The notes beneath the pieces were generated by a model, which was not told the DNA's origin, did not search any database, and was given only the letters and a program-made list of their open reading frames with translations. A stretch of 14,746 nt of DNA, taken from assembly GCA_937889795.1 (NCBI GenBank), contig CALBZH010000045.1, positions 1 to 14,746 on the forward strand. Reading direction: 5' to 3'. Positions 13,218 to 14,746 of this stretch are shown here, piece after piece. Numbering within the stretch: the stretch's first letter is position 1; every line of letters begins with the position of its first letter. The DNA is from an uncultured Syntrophobacteraceae bacterium (lineage in GTDB: Bacteria > Desulfobacterota > Syntrophobacteria > Syntrophobacterales > Syntrophobacteraceae). The position numbers and the translations under genes are program-made.

Positions 13218-14081
13218 TCAGCGGGATGCCCAGCCGTCGACCAGGACCGCGAGAAAGAGGAGCACCGAGACGACGCTGTTGAGGTGGAAAAACGCAAAAG
13301 GAATGTTTTCCAGTCGATCCGGGGTGACCATGCGATGCTCGGCAACAAGGATCGCCGAGATGACGGCAAGGAACGCGAGATAAGCCCAGCCCAGCTGGAA
13401 GGCCCACGCGAGGGTGAGCAGCGATGCGGACGTGAGCACGTGGAGCAGGGAGGAAATCGTCAGCGCGGGTTGGATGCCGAGGCGTGATGGAATGGAGAAC
13501 AACGATTGCTGGCGGTCAAAATCGACATCCTGGCAGGCATAGAGAATGTCAAAACCTGCAATGTACGTCATGAGGGCCAAGGCCATCAGGAGGATCCGTG
13601 CATCCAGCGCTCCGGTGACGGCCACCCAGGCACCCAAAGGGGCGAGTCCGATTCCGAAGCCGAGCAGCAAGTGGCAGTACATGGTGTAGCGCTTGGCGTA
13701 GGAATAGCTGAGAAGCACCAGGAGCACCGGGAACGATAGGATGAAGCACAACGTGCCGAGCTGGTAGGCACTGAGCACGAAGGCCGCCGACGAGATCATG
13801 ATGAGCAGCAGGACGGACCGTTTGTCGATCAGCCCCGCCGTCAGCGGCCGACTCGCGGTGCGGGGGTTCTTGATGTCGACGTGGTAATCGACCAGGCGGT
13901 TGAAGCCCATGGCTGCCGAGCGAGCCCCCGCCATCGCGACGATGATCCAGCCCAGGGTCGCCCAGCCCACCGGATGCTCCCGGTGTGCCAGGAGAACGGA
14001 GGCGAGGGCGAAGGGAAGGGCAAAGATGGTGTGGCTGAATTTGATCAGTCGGCCATAAGTATGAACGCGCTGCATCCACAT
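13218..14081 (-). CDS. ubiA: UbiA-family polyprenyltransferase (UbiA/MqnP-like)
   Basis: The 287-residue membrane enzyme attaches a polyprenyl chain to an aromatic acid during quinone synthesis. The first Asp-rich motif is NRLVDYHVD, with N61, D65 and D69, followed by NPRTASRPL. The second is GFDILYACQDVDFDRQQ, with Asp at 178, 185, 187 and 189, then SIPSRLG. These are the Mg-diphosphate binding motifs of UbiA. Eight to nine hydrophobic helices are visible. In anaerobic Desulfobacterota-like bacteria such genes often serve the futalosine menaquinone route as MqnP, so ubiA is a family label here. No ubiD, ubiX or mqn gene is nearby to decide. ATG 14081 gives a normal N-terminus, MWMQRVHTYGRLIKFSHT. 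The frame is open 25 codons further to 14156, but those residues look non-coding. The gene is divergent from rlmD. Confidence 0.9.
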   Translation of the reverse strand: MWMQRVHTYGRLIKFSHTIFALPFALASVLLAHREHPVGWATLGWIIVAMAGARSAAMGFNRLVDYHVDIKNPRTASRPLTAGLIDKRSVLLLIMISSAAFVLSAYQLGTLCFILSFPVLLVLLSYSYAKRYTMYCHLLLGFGIGLAPLGAWVAVTGALDARILLMALALMTYIAGFDILYACQDVDFDRQQSLFSIPSRLGIQPALTISSLLHVLTSASLLTLAWAFQLGWAYLAFLAVISAILVAEHRMVTPDRLENIPFAFFHLNSVVSVLLFLAVLVDGWASR

Positions 14082-14186
14082 GGTGGTTCGACCTTGACGC
14101 TGAGGGCCTAGGCAACTTGTCCTTGCCGCAACGGCTGGGACGATTGTGGATAGCACAAGCCAAACTCAAAGGAAAGTCCGTATCCC

Positions 14187-14700
14187 ATGTCGATCCGTAA
14201 GGGAGCTGAGCTCGATTTGGAAATCACCAAATTGGCCTTTGGAGGAAACGCCATCGCCTACGTGGAAGGGCTCGTGGTCTTTCTCGACCGCGGCATTCCG
14301 GGACAGCGTGCTCGCGCCCGCATCACGCGGAAGAAGTCACAATACGCCGAAGGGCAGCTCCTTGAGGTCTTGTCTCCGGCCCCTGGAGAAGTCGAGCCCT
14401 TCTGCCCCCACTTCGGTGTGTGCGGGGGGTGCCGGTGGCAGAATCTCGGCTATGAGGATCAGCTCACTTGGAAGCACCGCCATGTGGTGGAGTGTCTGGA
14501 GCGGCTCGGTGGGGTCGAGACGGCTCAAGTCAAGGAGCCGGTCGCCTCCATGGATTCGAAGTGGTATCGGAACAAGATGGAGTTCACTTTCTCCAACCGG
14601 AGGTGGCTGTCTTCGGCGGAGATCGCGTCCGGAGAGCTCATCGACCGAACGTTCGCCCTTGGACTGCATGCGCGCGGTCACTTTGACCGCGTGTTTGATG
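14187..14700 (+). CDS. rlmD: RlmD/RumA-type 23S rRNA uracil-5-methyltransferase, truncated by adapter
   Basis: Only the first 171 codons are genomic. A TRAM RNA-binding domain covers about residues 5-65 (LEITKLAFGGNAIAYVEGLV, then FLDRGIPGQRARARI). The iron-sulfur ligands follow in CPHFGVCGGC, with Cys at 73, 79 and 82. The segment WKHRHVVECLERLGG and then YRNKMEFTFS match the start of the catalytic region. The SAM-binding domain and catalytic Cys are missing because Illumina adapter replaces the genome from 14701. The frame reads on through adapter to give a false tail EIGRAHV. RlmD-like enzymes make 5-methyluridine in 23S rRNA; paralogues RlmCD and TrmA-like proteins cannot be separated on this fragment. 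A Shine-Dalgarno-like AAAGGAA lies rather far (about 13 nt) upstream of the ATG. Confidence 0.88.
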
Positions 14701-14746
14701 AGATCGGAAGAGCACACGTCTGAACTCCAGTCACGAGTGGATATCT
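14701..14746 (+). other. Illumina TruSeq adapter contamination
   Basis: The last 46 bases begin AGATCGGAAGAGC and run through the standard TruSeq read-1 adapter. They end in GAGTGGAT followed by ATCT, which matches the TruSeq index 23 barcode and the start of its flank. This is synthetic sequence left at a contig end, not genome. Confidence 0.98.

Noticed and set aside
1..14700. CRISPR array, tRNA/rRNA genes or insertion sequences
   Set aside because: No regularly spaced repeats, no tRNA or rRNA signatures and no transposase-like frame were seen.
14337..14717. 126-codon minus-strand frame starting MCSSDL
   Set aside because: Its start lies in adapter sequence and the rest is antisense to rlmD.

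Overview
This window reads as chromosomal DNA of a Gram-negative bacterium. The lptF/lptG pair means an outer membrane with lipopolysaccharide. The mix of dgt, an acidic helix-tailed protein, valS and nadC, together with a UbiA-type prenyltransferase and G+C-rich housekeeping genes, suggests Desulfobacterota (a Syntrophobacter-like deltaproteobacterium). That assignment is an inference from gene content and protein style; there is no rRNA to confirm it. The right end is not biology: the last 46 bases are Illumina TruSeq adapter, so the window is a contig end from a short-read, possibly metagenomic, assembly.

Layout. (1) 1-2640, minus strand: a compact accessory operon for a ribosomally made, modified peptide (RiPP). 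Read leftward, it has a 40-residue precursor (2537-2415), a lasso-type B2 transglutaminase-fold protease (2222-1788), a PqqD-like leader-binding protein (1775-1515), a formyltransferase (1506-751) and an HPr-kinase-like ATPase that runs off the left edge (748-1). The last four genes lie 2-12 nt apart. The precursor carries the complete spacing of the lasso leader motif YxxPxLxxxGxxxxxT, but its core is only about eight residues, VVYYYYLF, with no Asp or Glu. A normal lasso ring therefore cannot form. (2) 2698-3642, minus: an unrecognised lipoprotein, followed by about 400 bases without a convincing gene. (3) 4039-6325, minus: lptF then lptG, the permease pair of the LPS exporter. (4) 6364-11999, plus: dgt (dNTPase), an acidic protein with a PopZ-like C-terminal helix, valS and nadC. 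(5) 12187-13216, plus: azlC and azlD, a branched-chain amino acid exporter pair. (6) 14081-13218, minus: ubiA/mqnP-like prenyltransferase, converging on azlD with one base between the stop codons. (7) 14187-14700, plus: the N-terminal half of an RlmD-type rRNA methyltransferase, cut off by the adapter.

The housekeeping genes act in separate pathways: LPS export, nucleotide pool control, tRNA charging, NAD synthesis, amino acid export, quinone synthesis and rRNA modification. The RiPP operon is the accessory part. Its protease and PqqD genes are clearly richer in A+T than their surroundings (about 41% G+C over 240 bases counted at 1561-1620 and 1681-1860, against 67% in a 60-base sample of valS at 9001-9060). 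The whole system, a Tyr-rich core with protease, leader-binding protein, formyltransferase and kinase-like protein, is the most likely candidate here for undescribed biology.
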